NCBI GenBank assembly: GCA_010672585.1
Contig: JAAHGF010000008.1
Span: 185,963-249,962 of the forward strand
From: Okeania sp. SIO1I7
GTDB lineage: Bacteria > Cyanobacteriota > Cyanobacteriia > Cyanobacteriales > Microcoleaceae
Direction: 5' to 3'
Length of the DNA: 64,000 bases
This document shows, in pieces, positions 37,064 through 46,302 of this stretch. Within the stretch, counting starts at the first letter, position 1; every line of letters starts with the position of its first letter. The notes beneath the pieces are model-generated. The model had not been told where the DNA came from. It searched no databases and saw only the letters and a program-made list of their open reading frames with translations. The position numbers and the translations under genes were made by a program.

Positions 37064-37390
37064 CTATAATTTTTTTTCAATGTCTATTGAATTTCTATTA
37101 TTAAGCATCAATTTTATCAAAAGGCTAACAATAAAAACAATTAATTCATATCCGCCAACAATGATTAGTAAGGCTATAAAACTGCCAGTGAGTGAGTAAG
37201 GTAAGCTGAAATTTTCTTTTGAACTTAAGAGTTCATTTTTATATTCATCGAAGTTTGAAACATATTCTTTTTTATCTAGCAGTATTCCTTGATTGTATCT
37301 ATCCAAGCTGTATTCTCTAAAGTAAAACGTCACAACAATGACTAATACTAAAAATACTATTACCCTAGAAACAAATTCGATATTTTTCAT
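37064..37390 (-). CDS. Small membrane protein of unknown function
   Basis: About 108 residues from the ATG at 37390, chosen because it overlaps the upstream gene's TGA stop (ATGA). An N-terminal helix (VIVFLVLVIVVTFYF) and a C-terminal helix (LIIVGGYELIVFIVSLLIKL) flank a charged soluble loop. I do not recognise a family. It forms a two-gene unit with the 88-residue membrane protein upstream. Confidence 0.6.
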   Translation of the reverse strand: MKNIEFVSRVIVFLVLVIVVTFYFREYSLDRYNQGILLDKKEYVSNFDEYKNELLSSKENFSLPYSLTGSFIALLIIVGGYELIVFIVSLLIKLMLNNRNSIDIEKKL

Positions 37391-37653
37391 CTTGCTATTT
37401 GAGCTCCTGCAACAACACAACCCAGGAATATACCATAGGCAGAAAAAATGTTTTTTGCCTTGGTCGCATCATCATTTTCTGATCGAAGTTCAATAATCAT
37501 ATATATAATTCCAACTATTACACCTATACCTATCAATAAATCGGCGCTTTGTTGTTGTTGTAAAGCAGCACCCGCACCAGAAATCTGGCCAGCAATAAAA
37601 CCAATTAAACCCATGAAACCTTTAAACAAATAGTCAATAGTTTCCCTTGTCAT
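37387..37653 (-). CDS. Small membrane protein of unknown function
   Basis: 88 residues with a glycine-rich first helix (FMGLIGFIAGQISGAGAA), a second (LLIGIGVIVGIIYMII) and a third (IFLGCVVAGAQIA). The glycine-zipper-like first helix and small size recall holin-like or pore-type peptides, but no family is recognised. The stop overlaps the start of the next gene, so the two are coupled. Confidence 0.6.
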   Translation of the reverse strand: MTRETIDYLFKGFMGLIGFIAGQISGAGAALQQQQSADLLIGIGVIVGIIYMIIELRSENDDATKAKNIFSAYGIFLGCVVAGAQIAR

Positions 37654-37924
37654 TAAATTACTACCTCAAATAAAAACAGGACTTACACAAATAGGCTGTA
37701 TATAGCATTAAGCTTTAGGCTATAATTTATGCTCATATCTTTGATTGCACAATCAGGAATTAACCCCAATCTATAGTTGTAAGGGTTATATGTCTAAACA
37801 AACTAAGTTATATCATGTCCGGATAATTAGTGATAAAAAAACTTCCTCCTCTTTATACATGCAAACTCTGTTCTCTTCCCTCCTGACTCCTGACTCCTGT
37901 CTCCTGACTCCTCCCTCCTTATTT

Positions 37925-38503
37925 ATAACTATTCAATATGACTGCTTTTTCAAACAGATAGAAAAATTATCCCATCAAAGTTGCTTTCTCTTAATAGCTT
38001 GGGAACAACCCATTAAACTTCTTCAACTCAAAAGCAAAAAAACTTCTATTCCTATTTTGCAACTGACTGGTTTAGATACCGCTAGCGTCAGAGAAATGCT
38101 CAAAAATTATGATTTAATAGAAATTTAAAATTGGGAAAAACTCATTTACTGCTATCAAGGCAACCCTTTATGGTTAAAAAGTGTGGCAAGTCAAATTCAA
38201 GAATTAGAAGAAAATTTAATTGAATTATTGCCCGATGATACCATCTTATTACCAGAATATTTGAAAGATATTTTACAAGAGACAAGCGATCGCCTCTCCC
38301 AACCAGAAAAACAAATCCTGTCACTCTTAGCAACAAAAAATCAACCCATTAGTCTAGCGCAACTCTTAGAAACTACAGAAACGTCACCATCAGATTTACT
38401 CAACACATTACAATCTTTGTGTAGGCGTTCCCTCATCGAAAAACAAGAAAATCTCTACAGTGTGCCATCTGTACTCAGAGAATATTATATAGAATCCGAT
38501 TGA
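37925..38503 (+). pseudogene. Remnant of an NB-ARC/AAA-type STAND protein with internal stop
   Basis: Two frame-consistent pieces separated by TAA at 38126-38128. The first reads FFKQIEKLSHQSCFLLIAWE then LQLTGLDTASVREMLKNYDL; the second reads NWEKLIYCYQGNPLWLKSVA then a winged-helix-like end to 38503. This is the C-terminal half of the ATPase core of cyanobacterial NB-ARC/WD40-type proteins ('LTGL....A..L...YQGNPLWLK'). The P-loop half is missing and upstream sequence is repeat DNA. Confidence 0.7.
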
Positions 38504-38631
38504 ATAGTTGTCATTGCGACGATAGGAAGCAATCTCAGGGTTTTAGGAGATTGCTTCCTTCTTTCTTAATATGCTGTAATATATTGTAGGGACGTTCCAT
38601 GGAACTTCTTATTTCTTTTACTTTTTGTTAA

Positions 38632-40377
38632 ATGTTTATTCCCTCTTCCCTCTTCCTTCTTCCCTCTTCCTTCTTCCTTCTTCCTTCTTCCACAGAAATT
38701 TGGACATTTATCTTCGTAACAATTTCCTTAATGCTTTACCTATACATCGGGTGGCGATCGCGAGTCCAAGATAGCAAAGGCTTTTTTGTTGCCGATCGAG
38801 GTGTACCTGCAATTGCTAATGGTGCTGCCACAGCAGCGGACTTTATGTCTGCGGTTTCATTTATTTCTATAGCAGGAGCAGTTTCAATTTTAGGCTATGA
38901 TGGTTCTTATTATGTAATAGCAGGAACAGGAGGTTATGTACTCTTGGGTTTGCTGCTTGCTCCATATCTGCGAAAGTTCGGGAAATATACTTTGCCAGAT
39001 TTTATAGGCGATCGCTACTACTCTAATATTGCTCGCATTGTTGCTGTTATTGCTGCCCTCATTATCTCCATAACTTTTGTTGTCGGACAAATGCGGGGTG
39101 TAGGTATTGTCTTCAGTCGGTTTTTGCAAGTCCCCATTGAAGTTGGCGTTGTCATCGGCATGATTATAGTTGCCTTCTTCGCTATATTAGGAGGAATGAA
39201 AGGTATTACTTGGACTCAGGTTGCTCAATACTTTATACTTATTGTTGCTTATTTAATACCAGCTATTGCCATTTGTAATATTCTGACAAATATTCCGGTT
39301 CCAGAATTAGCTTTTACTTTTAGCGATCTTATAGAAAAACTGAATCAAGTTCAGGTTGACTTAGGTTTTCCAGAATATACTGCTGCCTTCACCCAAAAAA
39401 CTATGCTAGATGTTCTATTCATCACTATTTCCGGAATGGTAGGTCTTGCTAGTTTACCCCACGTTATCGTTCGTTTCTATACTGTACCTAATGTGACAGC
39501 AGCTAGATATTCTGTAGCTTGGGCATTATTGTTTGTTGCCATTTTTTCGACAACTGTTCCTGCTTTAGCTGCTTCTGCACGATACAACTTAATTGATAGT
39601 TTACACAACAAAACTGTGGAGGAAGTGCAACAGTTAGACTGGGCAACAAAGTGGCAAAATACAGGTTTGTTAGAATTCACCGATAAAAATAACGACGGTC
39701 GTTTGCAATTGACCCCAGACGCAGAAAATAATGAAATCATTCTTGACCCGGATATTATTACTCTCTCTACACCAGAAGTAGCTAAACTCGCTCCTTGGGT
39801 AATTGCATTCGTGGCAGCAGGAGGATTAGCTGCTGCTTTGTCTACAGCATCGGGTTTGTTATTAGTGATTTCCAGCGCCATTGCTCACGATGTTTATTAC
39901 CGCCTCATTAACCCAGAAGCATCAGAGTCACAAAGATTAATACTAGGTAGAATAATGGTAGTATTGGCGATCGCTATTGCTGGTTATTTCGGCATCAACC
40001 CCCCCGGTTTTGTGATTGAGATAGCAACTTTGGGAGTTGGTGTCGGTGCTGGTACTTTTTTTCCAGCAATTATTTTGGGAGTGTTTGATCAGCGCACTAA
40101 CCGGGAAGGAGCGATCGCTGGTATGGTAGTTGGTTTGGTATTTACAAGTATCTATATTATTGGTGTAAGATTCTATGGAATGCCAACATGGTTTTTGGGG
40201 TTGTCTGATCAGGGTATCGGTACAGTGGGAATGTTATTGAATTTTGTTGTGACTTTGGTCGTGTCTCGAATGACAGCACCTCCACCATTGGAAATACAAG
40301 AGATGGTCGAGGAGTTGCGATCGCCTTTAGCAGTTCCTGTTGCTATTAGGGATATTGGGGAGGAAGAGTTGGATTAA
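38632..40377 (+). CDS. Second SSS symporter, N-terminus replaced by repeat sequence
   Basis: About 560 residues align with the symporter at 35037, with the same core motifs and the same TDKNNDGR loop. The preceding DUF4212 gene is absent, and the first 20 codons (MFIPSSLFLLPSSFFLLPSS) are the translation of a CTTCCCTCTTCCTT microsatellite joined to TEIWTFIFV, which corresponds to AEVWTFILV of the first copy. The original start was probably lost when the repeat expanded or inserted. Whether the hybrid is expressed is unclear, but the rest of the frame is intact, which argues for selection. Confidence 0.8.
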   Translation: MFIPSSLFLLPSSFFLLPSSTEIWTFIFVTISLMLYLYIGWRSRVQDSKGFFVADRGVPAIANGAATAADFMSAVSFISIAGAVSILGYDGSYYVIAGTGGYVLLGLLLAPYLRKFGKYTLPDFIGDRYYSNIARIVAVIAALIISITFVVGQMRGVGIVFSRFLQVPIEVGVVIGMIIVAFFAILGGMKGITWTQVAQYFILIVAYLIPAIAICNILTNIPVPELAFTFSDLIEKLNQVQVDLGFPEYTAAFTQKTMLDVLFITISGMVGLASLPHVIVRFYTVPNVTAARYSVAWALLFVAIFSTTVPALAASARYNLIDSLHNKTVEEVQQLDWATKWQNTGLLEFTDKNNDGRLQLTPDAENNEIILDPDIITLSTPEVAKLAPWVIAFVAAGGLAAALSTASGLLLVISSAIAHDVYYRLINPEASESQRLILGRIMVVLAIAIAGYFGINPPGFVIEIATLGVGVGAGTFFPAIILGVFDQRTNREGAIAGMVVGLVFTSIYIIGVRFYGMPTWFLGLSDQGIGTVGMLLNFVVTLVVSRMTAPPPLEIQEMVEELRSPLAVPVAIRDIGEEELD

Positions 40378-40494
40378 TTTGGGCGTTGCTGATTCTGGGT
40401 ATGATGCAAGTCCCCCTAGCCCCCCAATTTTGGGGGGAATAAAACTCTAAAATTCCCCCAATGCGCGGCAGGGTCTATTTATTGTCACGCGAGC

Positions 40495-40590
40495 GAAAAA
40501 TTGATGGGGAGATGGGGAGATGGGGAGATGGGAACCCACCCCTGACCCCTCCCAGGAGGGGAATTTGGGAAGATGGGAAGATGGGGAGAT
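40495..40590. repeat. GATGGGGA microsatellite with CCTCCCAGGAGGGG block
   Basis: GATGGGGA runs and CACCCCTGACCCCTCCCAGG, as at 6320 and 13210. No gene between 40378 and 40905. Confidence 0.7.
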
Positions 40591-40905
40591 TCTTAGATAT
40601 TTGCACAATTAAATGTATTTCATATCCATATAAATATTCTCTGACGACAATGAATTAGCCCTGCCAATGCGCGGGGGATGCGCGGGGGCTTTACCAGAAC
40701 CAAACAATCGCACATTTATACTTCTATTCAGCAACGCCTAAATTTGTAGTAGCTCCTGTAGAAATTGTTCTGTGGCTACAGTTATATTCACAGAATTATA
40801 TTTAACATTCAGATACATAAATATTACTTAGGTATATCTACCCATAAAATTAGGGTAGTTTTACCCTAGATATCTATACCTATAAAGGAGTATATAAAGG
40901 GTTAA

Positions 40906-41448
40906 GTAAATCTAATTAGATAGGTCAAGAGATAATTAGGCAATCCTAAGATATCTAAGTAAATCTAATTAGACAGGTCAACAGCTAATTGACAATCTTT
41001 AATATATAATTAAAAAAATCTAATTATATTGGCCAAGAGCTAATTAGACAAAGCTAAGATGTCTAAGTAAATCTAATTAGACAAGTCAACAGCTAATTGA
41101 CAATCCTTAAGATATAATTAAGTAAATCTAATTAGCTCTTGACCGATCTAATTAGACAAAGCTAAGACGTCTAAGTAAATCTAGCTAGACAAGTCAACAG
41201 CTAATTAAACAATCCCATAAGATATGATTCAGTAAATCTAGTTAGATTTGGTCAAGAACTAATTAGAAAAACCTAAGCATATTTAAGTAAATATAATTAG
41301 ATTAGGTCAATATCTAATTAGACAATGCTAAGATATAATTCAGTAAATCTAATTAGAACAGTCAAGAGTTAATTAGACAAAGCTCAAATATCTAAGTAAA
41401 TCTAATTAGAACAGTCAAGAGCTAATTAGACAAAGCTAAGTATATCCA
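40906..41448. repeat. Array of ten tandem ~54-bp repeats with TCTAATTAGA dyads
   Basis: Ten head-to-tail units start at 40906, 40959, 41014, 41067, 41122, 41175, 41232, 41287, 41343 and 41396, with lengths 53, 55, 53, 55, 53, 57, 55, 56, 53 and ~53. Each has GTAAATCTAATTAGA, then GTCAA(G/C)AGCTAATT(A/G), then a CAA..CTAAGATAT segment. The first six alternate two types (GAGCTAATTAGACAAAGC and CAGCTAATTGACAATC), so the higher-order period is about 108 bp. It ends ~106 bp upstream of the oxygenase ATG at 41555 (107 bp gap at most), in its promoter region. Confidence 0.92.
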
Positions 41449-41554
41449 CTATGGCGATTGATTACTTGATTTTTATCTTTGCAATAAATTCTTATCTGCA
41501 ATCTCCCTCAAATTAGATTACACTCAAAATTTTTGTTTAGAAAGCATCTACAAT

Positions 41555-42622
41555 ATGACTATGAAAACATCTACTACTATAACCTTTGAAACATTTGATA
41601 TCCGTGCAGCCAAGAACCTTAAAGAGCAACGAGAGTTAGGAGAAAGAATTGTCGCTGCATTGCAGAGAGACTCACTAATTCAAATCAAAAAAAATTATCA
41701 AGAGGATTTACTAACTGCACAAGCACTCCTGCAAAACAGAAAGTTTAATCAACTACCACAAGATGAAAAAATTAAATTTGTAAGCGATACGACTTACACC
41801 GGGTATGTGTTCTCTGGTGAGGAGAAAAAAGGAGGTCAGTACGACCAAGTTGAGGTCTACACCGTGTTCCCACACTTTAATCAAGACGACGAACGCGTCA
41901 AAACACTTCGTCTCCCTTGCCACGGTGAAGCACTCTACCCCTCAGTAGACTACAAAAATGCCATTGAATCTTACATGAAAGCCACTGGCAATATGTGCGA
42001 TCGACTGATAGAAATAATCGGTTTAGGACTAGGACTAGAGCCAAACCATTACCTCTCAAAAATGGTTCGCGACGGATTTCATCACGCCAGGGTATTACGC
42101 TTTAAGAGCCAAAAAGAAGCAGGAGGTGTATCCAATGGGATATCTGCTCACTCTGACTATGGCTTTCTGGTCGCTGCTTCCCAAGATGATGTTGGTGGAT
42201 TATGGGTTCGACCGATTCCAAATGGTGAAAAGAGGGGAAGAAATTACCTAGAAGAAGAAACCACCATTGGAGCTTATCACAATCAACCAGGCTGGGCGTT
42301 TGTCACCCCAATGCCATGTGTCTGGACAGTATTTGTGGGCGACATGATGGAACTTGCTACAAACAGAAAGCTAAAAGCCAATATCCACAAGGTAATTCTC
42401 AATAAGGAAAAGGAGCGATTTGCCATTGCTTACTTCCACGAACCCAAATTCAACCAGACCTTCGAGGCTGTAAACTCGAAAGGGAAAAAGAAGGAAATAG
42501 TCTATGGCAAGCACCTAACCAATATGTATTGCAAAGCCTATCCTAACAGAAGCACAACAAAAAGAATTCAATCCGAAGAACTTTGTCAAAATATAGATAG
42601 ACTGCCAAAAATTAGCCTATAA
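41555..42622 (+). CDS. Fe(II)/2-oxoglutarate oxygenase closely resembling ethylene-forming enzyme
   Basis: 355 residues, jelly-roll 2OG oxygenase. Iron ligands are His199, Asp201 (AHSDYG) and His278 (NIHKV); the 2OG-binding Arg288 is in ERFAIAYFHEP. The protein follows my memory of Pseudomonas ethylene-forming enzyme (350 residues) through SDTTYTGYVFSGEE, RDGFHHARVLRF, AASQDDVGGLWVRP, CVWTVFVGDM and YGKHLTNMYCKAYPNRSTTK. Residues that bind L-arginine in that enzyme appear conserved (Glu90, Arg179, Tyr202, Phe294, Arg332), while the Thr near Glu90 is Lys92. EFE converts 2OG to ethylene and CO2 and oxidises arginine. A related arginine or other hydroxylase remains possible. Single gene behind the repeat array. 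Confidence 0.85.
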   Translation: MTMKTSTTITFETFDIRAAKNLKEQRELGERIVAALQRDSLIQIKKNYQEDLLTAQALLQNRKFNQLPQDEKIKFVSDTTYTGYVFSGEEKKGGQYDQVEVYTVFPHFNQDDERVKTLRLPCHGEALYPSVDYKNAIESYMKATGNMCDRLIEIIGLGLGLEPNHYLSKMVRDGFHHARVLRFKSQKEAGGVSNGISAHSDYGFLVAASQDDVGGLWVRPIPNGEKRGRNYLEEETTIGAYHNQPGWAFVTPMPCVWTVFVGDMMELATNRKLKANIHKVILNKEKERFAIAYFHEPKFNQTFEAVNSKGKKKEIVYGKHLTNMYCKAYPNRSTTKRIQSEELCQNIDRLPKISL

Positions 42623-43030
42623 TCCTGGGCAAATTTGGCACTACAGATTTTTGGGGCAAGATACCCATTCCACAAAACTATTAAAATCATCCCGCATTTA
42701 TGCAACGCTGCGTGATCGCCTCTAGCTGAAGTCGGAAATTAGAAGTTATAGCAGTCGCTACTATAGTTAAGACATCGGTTCATTAATGGATAATTGATAA
42801 TTGATAATTACCTCTCCCTGAAAGAGAGAGGATTGACAAATAAGGAAAAAATTTATTCTCTTGGTCGATTAGATATGGCGCAGGTTTCGGAGCCATCCCT
42901 CGACCGCTTTTTTCCCCTTTATTGGGGAGGCAGAGTAAGCCGAATTGTTTAATTATTTAATTATTTAATTATTAATTATTCGGTAATTATGATGATTCAT
43001 AACGCGAGCAAGATGCTCGCACTAATTGTC

Positions 43031-43189
43031 ATATCATGTCCGCTAGTATTGTTTGCGTAAAACCAAGGGTGAATATCTACAGGAAGTTTAAGTTTTTTCA
43101 AGCTTTTAAGCCTTCTTCCCTCTTCCTTCTTCCAACTTCGGTCTTCCTTACTTTCGCGCTTACAATACCGATGCTACCGGACATGATAT
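43031..43189. mobile_element. MITE family B, second copy
   Basis: Ends ATATCATGTCCG and CGGACATGATAT enclose about 159 bp with a CTTCCTT run. The left interior 'gtaaaaccaagggtgaatat' also occurs at about 24745 beside another half-end. Confidence 0.7.
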
Positions 43190-43728
43190 CAAACACCAAC
43201 CAGGCGGTTGCTACAGAATTCGTCGCTGCCTAAAAGATTTTGATTGTTTACGGGATGCTATAGAATTTGTCTTGCGTCAAGCGTTCTAACATTTATGGCG
43301 GTTGCGATAGAAGTTATGTCAAATCCAGTAGCATCGGTATAAAATCTTCTGAAGTAGAAATTAGGAGTCAAGCCACCTGCGGGTCCCGAGCGTGGAGGGG
43401 AAGTCAGGAGTCAGGGGGGAAAAAATTTATCAAGATTTGCTAATGGTGAAGATAGAGAATGTTTTTATACCGAATTAAACGGATTTGATATTAGAAATTA
43501 AATTCTTACTATTCGCGTTTGCGGAGCATGAGCTAGGAAATCGTCCACACTGTGGTATACCTAAATAAAGACCGCTATATTGAAAATAAATTTTGATAGT
43601 TTTTCCGAAAAATTTCGGAATTATTACAGTAATTTTTGTAGAAGAAAAATTTGTAGGTAGATTCATTGTTTGTCAAAGTATATTTCTGGTAATCCTAAAA
43701 TTCAGAAATAGAATAGGGGAAAAAGCGG

Positions 43729-43885
43729 ATGCGACCCCGCGACGACGTTAGTTGCAAGCGGTCAGACCCCGCGACGACGCCAGCTCGCTTGCGGTGCGAT
43801 CCCGCGACGACGACAGCTCGCTTGCGGAACGCGCACTCCTGTGAGGGAATGCTGACTCCTTTTCGGGAACGCGCACCAAGCAGGT
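43729..43885. repeat. GC-rich direct repeats CGACCCCGCGACGACG
   Basis: Three units of about 38 bp (TGCGACCCCGCGACGACG, CAGACCCCGCGACGACGCC, GCGATCCCGCGACGACGAC), each followed by AGCTCGCTTGCGG or similar, then GAACGCGCAC. Copies also lie near 4107 and, inverted, near 46240. The GC content is far above that of the surrounding DNA. Confidence 0.8.
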
Positions 43886-44084
43886 TGAAATTTGCTCCCA
43901 TCTCCCTATTTTTAACTCCCCCGGCGGGAAGTCCCGCGCTCTCCCGAAGGGGAGCGGAGGGATGGGAAAGCCGGGCGTTGTATTTGTTGTTCCTATGCGA
44001 ATTTTTTCTTTATTCTCTTTATAGAATACATATTATAGTTATTTTACTATAGTTATTGACAATTGCAAATATAGTCACTATAAT

Positions 44085-44200
44085 TGTTACCAACACAGGG
44101 GGAGGACATCACCTCTGTTAAAACAGCGGCCAGGGTTTCTCTGGCTGAAGAATCCCGCTTTGTCGCGCAAGCGCAACGTCGGGAGTATGTCAACTATATT
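44085..44200 (+). mobile_element. Orphan right end of an IS200/IS605-type element
   Basis: The segment GTTAAAACAGCGGCCAGGGT, TCTCTGGCTGAAGAATCCCG and CGGGAGTATGTCAAC matches the 3' end that I recall downstream of cyanobacterial tnpB genes, where it forms the guide-RNA (omega/reRNA) 3' part and the subterminal hairpin. Here no tnpB precedes it, so it is a solo end. The hairpin arms CCCG/CGGG enclose TTGTCGCGCAAGCGCAA. Confidence 0.55.
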
Positions 44201-44244
44201 AAGCTATGAATTTGTTAAATTGAAGTGCTTGAATACTTTAGTTT

Positions 44245-44320
44245 GTAGGTTGGGTTGACGCCAGGAAACCCAACAAAAATAGGTATATTTTGGGTGGCGC
44301 TACCGCTTCACCCAACCTAC
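44245..44320. repeat. GTAGGTTGGGTT hairpin repeat
   Basis: GTAGGTTGGGTTGACG ... CACCCAACCTAC; same dispersed family as at 20628. Confidence 0.8.
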
Positions 44321-44358
44321 GGGATATTTATCCATTACCCATTATCCATTAATGAATA

Positions 44359-45018
44359 TTACCTGGTTACACCTGGAACCAAATCATCATTCCAGGGAAG
44401 AGATGCAGGGCGTTGTTGACGGTCTAAATAAGCATTTAAAGCATAAACCATATCCCCGCGAGTCATCGGTTCTAAAGGATTTATGTTGTTTGTACCTGGT
44501 TCAGTATTCACAAAACCTTCATACAATGCTGTTGCTATTGATTTTTTTGCCCAACTAGGAATTTTTTCTGAATCTGGGTAATTATTTAATAGCTTTTTAG
44601 TATTTTCTTCAGGAAACTGAAAAACACCATAAGCTTGAGCAAAAATCGCAAATGCTTCAGCTCGATTAATTTTATAATTGGGAAAAAACATTCCCTCACG
44701 ATAGCCACTCATTACGCCATTTTTGAGAACAATTTGAATATCATTATAAGCCCAATAATCTGAAGAAACATCTTTTAATTCAACATTTGGTTTCTGAGAA
44801 AATGCACGTTTTTCTAAATCAAATGTTTTGACTAAAATTGATGCTAATTCAGCTCTACTAATAATTTCATTGGGATTAAATTTTCCCGCTGCATCTTTGG
44901 TCATTAATCCGGCAGCAACTACTCTTTCTATGGGGTCTAATATTTCTTCTTGGGCTTGAACAATTATTGGTAATTGTAATAATGCTATGAGGGAAAATAG
45001 ACTAATAAATTTTTGCAT
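44359..45018 (-). CDS. Secreted SLH-domain protein
   Basis: About 219 residues from the ATG at 45018; a GTG four codons upstream is less likely because the ATG directly precedes the signal peptide (KFISLFSLIALLQLPIIVQA, cleaved after QA). The rest is about three S-layer homology repeats: IERVVAAGLMTKDAAGKFNP with ISRAELASILVKTF; DVSSDYWAYNDIQIVLKNGV with INRAEAFAIFAQAY; SWAKKSIATALYEGFVNTEP with MTRGDMVYALNAYL. SLH repeats bind cell-wall polymers, so the protein is probably exported and wall-bound. No porin barrel follows. Confidence 0.85.
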   Translation of the reverse strand: MQKFISLFSLIALLQLPIIVQAQEEILDPIERVVAAGLMTKDAAGKFNPNEIISRAELASILVKTFDLEKRAFSQKPNVELKDVSSDYWAYNDIQIVLKNGVMSGYREGMFFPNYKINRAEAFAIFAQAYGVFQFPEENTKKLLNNYPDSEKIPSWAKKSIATALYEGFVNTEPGTNNINPLEPMTRGDMVYALNAYLDRQQRPASLPWNDDLVPGVTR

Positions 45019-45080
45019 AATTTTAATCACAAAGATAAACTGTTTGTAGTATATTATTGTATTCTACGGGAAAAAACAAA

Positions 45081-45649
45081 ATGCAAGCCACCCAAATTAG
45101 CTATTCTGCCGAAGAGTATTTAGAACAGGAAACTACGGCTGAATTTAGAAGTGAATATCGTGGTGGAGAAATAATACCCATGACTGGAGGAACTGCAAAT
45201 CATAATCAAATTATCAATAACTTTTGCGTTGCACTAATGCTAGTTCTAAAAAGTCAACCTTACCGGGTATATACTATTGACTTGCGCCTGTCAATACCAG
45301 AAAAAACATCTACACCTATCGAGATGTGATGGCAATTTCTACTCCAGTTATTTATGCTGAAGGTAGGCGAGATACTATTACTAATCCTCAGATAATTGTC
45401 GAAGTATTGTCGCGATCGACAGAAAGCTACGACCGGGGGCAAAAATTTGAGTATTATCGCAGAGTAAATAGTTTGCGGGAATATATTCTCATCGACTAAT
45501 ACAGATATTATGTTGAACAGTTTAGCAAAACTGAGGATGGCAAATGGTGGTTGTCAGAATATGAAGGTGATGGTGCTATTTTATCTTTAAGTTCGGTTGA
45601 GTTTCAAATCTCTTTGTCAGATATCTATGAAAATGTAGAATTTGAGTGA
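45081..45649 (+). pseudogene. Uma2 (DUF820) pseudogene with frameshift and stop
   Basis: The ATG at 45081 gives MQATQISYSAEEYLEQETTA and a normal Uma2 start. At the A-run 45301-45306 one A is missing relative to the family frame; the -1 frame continues [20 protein letters not shown] and [24 protein letters not shown] at 45497-45499 (probably CAA originally) then interrupts [16 protein letters not shown], and the frame ends at TGA 45647-45649. Two independent lesions make a sequencing error unlikely as the sole cause. Confidence 0.8.
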
Positions 45650-45694
45650 AGAAGGAAGAAGGAAGAAGGAAGAAGGAAGAAGGAAGAGATATTT

Positions 45695-45971
45695 AGGGTT
45701 TGCTGAAAAAGTCTTATGAGTGAGGGTAGGAGACAACCCACCCCTAACCCCTCCCAGGAGGGGAGGGGAAGACAGGAGACAGGAGACAGGAGAAATGGGT
45801 ACGAGCGAGGAGGTAGGAGTAAGAATTGTAAGAATGATTTTTCTACCCAACTCTTGCCTAAAATATTAACTTTTTGAGGGTTTTAGACTGAAACAGGCGC
45901 ACTTTTTAAAGACCCCAAAAAGGCTAAAACCTTTATCTGTAAATACTTTTAGATTTAATCAGCAGAGCAAT
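45695..45971. mobile_element. MITE family A, copy 5 (right end degraded)
   Basis: Left end AGGGTTTGCTGA. The right interior 'ctgtaaatacttttagattt' is conserved, but the right end reads TCAGCAGAGCAA. The flanks ATTT at 45691-45694 and 45972-45975 suggest the 4-bp duplication. It lies directly after the Uma2 pseudogene and a GAAGGAA run. Confidence 0.75.
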
Positions 45972-46302
45972 ATTTAGTTATCTACAACAGAAGGAAGGAG
46001 GACATCTATAAATCCTCAAAGTTAGTCAGGAATTACTTCTGACTTCTGACTTGTGCGTAGTGCTATAGTATTATAGCAGTGTGCGCTGGTATATTTACAA
46101 ATTGCAGGAGATATCTAATAGCTAAAAGTCTTATATTATTCCAACGGAGATGCTGCGCAAACGGCAATTTATTCCCCCTGTTGTCTGTTGTCTGTTGCCT
46201 CACAGGAGTGCGCATTCCCTCTCTTGGTCAGCGTTCCGCAAGCGAGCTGGCGTCGTCGCGGGGTCGCACCGCTGTTGCCTGTTGCCTGCGCACAGCGCTA
46301 TA

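Larger units (their letters stand above)
42623..44084. other. Gene-poor repeat region
   Basis: No convincing gene in about 1.46 kb. It contains an AATTATT microsatellite near 42945-42985, a family B MITE at 43031-43189, a CTTCCTT run near 43115, and GC-rich repeats at 43729-43885. Open frames here follow the repeats. Confidence 0.6.

Noticed and set aside
40906..41448. CRISPR array or replication origin iterons
   Set aside because: There are no variable spacers, the units are continuous and alternate in type, and no replication initiator, dnaA or DnaA-box cluster is visible. Its position points to the oxygenase promoter instead.
43036..43233. 65-codon ORF with a signal-peptide-like segment
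   Set aside because: The hydrophobic part is the translation of a CTTCCTT microsatellite inside a MITE.
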